DNA from: Rhizobium mesoamericanum STM3625
GTDB taxonomy: Bacteria; Pseudomonadota; Alphaproteobacteria; Rhizobiales; Rhizobiaceae
NCBI RefSeq assembly: GCF_000312665.1
Contig: NZ_HF536772.1
Location: forward strand, 746,798 to 810,797
Reading direction: 5' to 3'
DNA: 64,000 nt
The notes under the pieces are model-generated. The model was given only the letters and a program-made list of their open reading frames with translations. It did no database searches and was not told the DNA's origin. Of this stretch, positions 63,021-64,000 are shown one piece after another. Both the position numbers and the translations under genes were made by a program. The number at the start of each line of letters is the position of its first letter. The stretch's first letter is position 1.

Positions 63021-63905
63021 TCAGCGACGCTCAAGGAGCCGGCAGATTTCCTCCAATTGTTCCAACGACTTATAGGAAATTCGGATCTGACCACCGCTTG
63101 CTTTGTGGTTAATCGTCACGTCCAGGCCTAGTGCATCCGACAGCGTGCGCTCCAAGGCAAGCGTATCCGAATCCTTCTGGTCCTTTTGATGTGATAGTGC
63201 TTTCGGTTCGGACTGAGCCTTGATGTCATTCTGGGCCAAGCGCTCAGCGTCGCGCACTGACATGCCCTTTGATACAATCGCTCGGGCTAGCGCTGTCGGG
63301 TCCGAGGTCGGCACAAGGGCTCGGGCATGTCCTGCCGAGAGACTTCCGGCCGCCAAAAGGTCCCGAACCGGCTCAGGCAACTTCAGAAGGCGGAGCGAAT
63401 TCGCCACATGACTACGGCTCTTTCCGATGATTTCGCCGAGGTCGTTCTGCGTATAGCCATACTCCGCCATCAATTGCTCGTACCCCAGTGCCTCTTCAAG
63501 CGGGTTCAGATCGGAACGCTGAACGTTCTCGACGATTGCAATTTCAAGAGCAGTCCTGTCATCAACGTCGCGAACGATCACAGGAATCTCGATCAGACCC
63601 GCAAGCTGCGCGGCGCGCCACCGCCTTTCGCCGGCTATGATCTCGAATTGGTTATTCCTCAGCGTCCGAACCACAACGGGCTGCACGATACCATGCTGAC
63701 GAATCGAACTGGCGAGCTCATGCAACTCACCATCATCGAAGGAGCGTCGCGGATTGCGCGGATTGCGGCTGACAAATTCAATCGGAACCATCCGATCGGC
63801 GCTGACATCTGGTCTTGCGGCATCAACCGGAATCGGTTGGTCCATCTCGCCGATCAATGCGGCTAGGCCGCGGCCAAGTCTTCTTTTAGAGACGTCATCG
63901 TTCAT
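63021..63905 (-). CDS. parB: Chromosome partitioning protein ParB
   Basis: A 294-residue CTP-dependent DNA-binding clamp. The N-terminal K-R-R-L-G-R-G-L-A-A-L-I recruits ParA. The CTP-binding box G-E-R-R-W-R-A is at residues 92-98. The helix-turn-helix with Y-T-Q-N-D-L-G-E-I-I-G-K-S-R-S-H-V-A is near 150-168, and the C-terminal dimerisation region closes the protein. parA lies 27 bases upstream on the same strand. The parS-like site at 56220 is a candidate target. Confidence 0.97.
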   Translation of the reverse strand: MNDDVSKRRLGRGLAALIGEMDQPIPVDAARPDVSADRMVPIEFVSRNPRNPRRSFDDGELHELASSIRQHGIVQPVVVRTLRNNQFEIIAGERRWRAAQLAGLIEIPVIVRDVDDRTALEIAIVENVQRSDLNPLEEALGYEQLMAEYGYTQNDLGEIIGKSRSHVANSLRLLKLPEPVRDLLAAGSLSAGHARALVPTSDPTALARAIVSKGMSVRDAERLAQNDIKAQSEPKALSHQKDQKDSDTLALERTLSDALGLDVTINHKASGGQIRISYKSLEQLEEICRLLERR

Positions 63906-63932
63906 GTCTAACTCGCCATTCTATTCTTCGGA

Positions 63933-64000
63933 TCAAGCCGCGAGGCGCTGGCGCTCGCGCTGTATCACCTCTGACGCCAACTGGAGGTATGCCTGGCTAC
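63933..64000 (-). CDS. parA: ParA, chromosome partitioning ATPase (C-terminal end only)
   Basis: The last 21 residues of a frame that continues beyond the window: A-Y-L-Q-L-A-S-E-V-I followed by Q-R-E-R-Q-R-L-A-A. This is the typical ParA C-terminus and is directly followed by parB, as in the usual parAB order. The rest of the gene lies outside. Confidence 0.85.
   Translation of the reverse strand, partial: SQAYLQLASEVIQRERQRLAA

Noticed and set aside
1..64000. tRNA, rRNA, CRISPR, insertion sequence or prophage
   Set aside because: I read the intergenic regions for cloverleaf-like, repeat-spacer and transposase signals and found none that could be supported.

Overview
The window is chromosomal DNA of an alphaproteobacterium of the Rhizobiaceae (Rhizobium/Ensifer/Agrobacterium group), probably near the chromosomal replication origin. 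The basis is gene content and my memory of family sequences, with no database search: a full-length cyclic beta-1,2-glucan synthase (NdvB), the cell-cycle regulator TrcR (DUF1013), a 180-kDa-class NAD-glutamate dehydrogenase, and a leuS-lptE-holA block facing parB-parA at the right edge. I see no tRNA, rRNA, CRISPR array, insertion sequence or prophage.

Layout. 1-1.4 kb: end of a phospholipid operon resembling E. coli YnbB/YnbA. 1.5-10.1 kb: complete potassium operon kdpF-A-B-C-D-E, preceded by a KdpE-like direct repeat, a leader hairpin and a 27-residue membrane peptide; two strong hairpins and a second possible small protein lie between its genes. 10.1-14.2 kb: a SAM methyltransferase, galE, a formylglycine-type sulfatase and a DUF1993 protein. 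14.4-18.2 kb: a sugar ABC transporter, probably for inositol, behind an IolR-type operator. 18.3-24.7 kb: a membrane dipeptidase in one run with a Dpp-type peptide ABC transporter. 24.7-25.8 kb: a cluster of very small genes ending in a DUF1328 gene behind a near-perfect EcfG (general stress) promoter. 26.1-36 kb: ndvB and opgC. 36-40 kb: asd, a lytic transglycosylase, carbonic anhydrase and pyridoxal kinase. 40.2-52.6 kb: NAD-glutamate dehydrogenase, a UMF1-type transporter, purH, a heparinase-like protein, rsmB, htpX and an SDHAF4-like factor. 53-58.6 kb: acs and prpE flanking trcR, then a YggS protein. 58.8-64 kb: leuS, lptE, holA, parB and the end of parA.

How it fits together. Several loci serve osmotic and envelope adaptation: Kdp takes up K+ at low K+ or high osmolarity, NdvB/OpgC make and substitute periplasmic glucan, and the DUF1328 gene appears to be under general stress control. 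The two ABC systems are nutrient scavengers. The right end is housekeeping and chromosome segregation, including a one-mismatch parS-like palindrome inside prpE about 7 kb from parB.

Least explained: the variant phospholipid module, the small ORFs in and before kdp, the small-gene cluster at 24.8-25.8 kb, and several long perfect intercistronic hairpins (kdpA/kdpB, kdpC/kdpD, ndvB/opgC).
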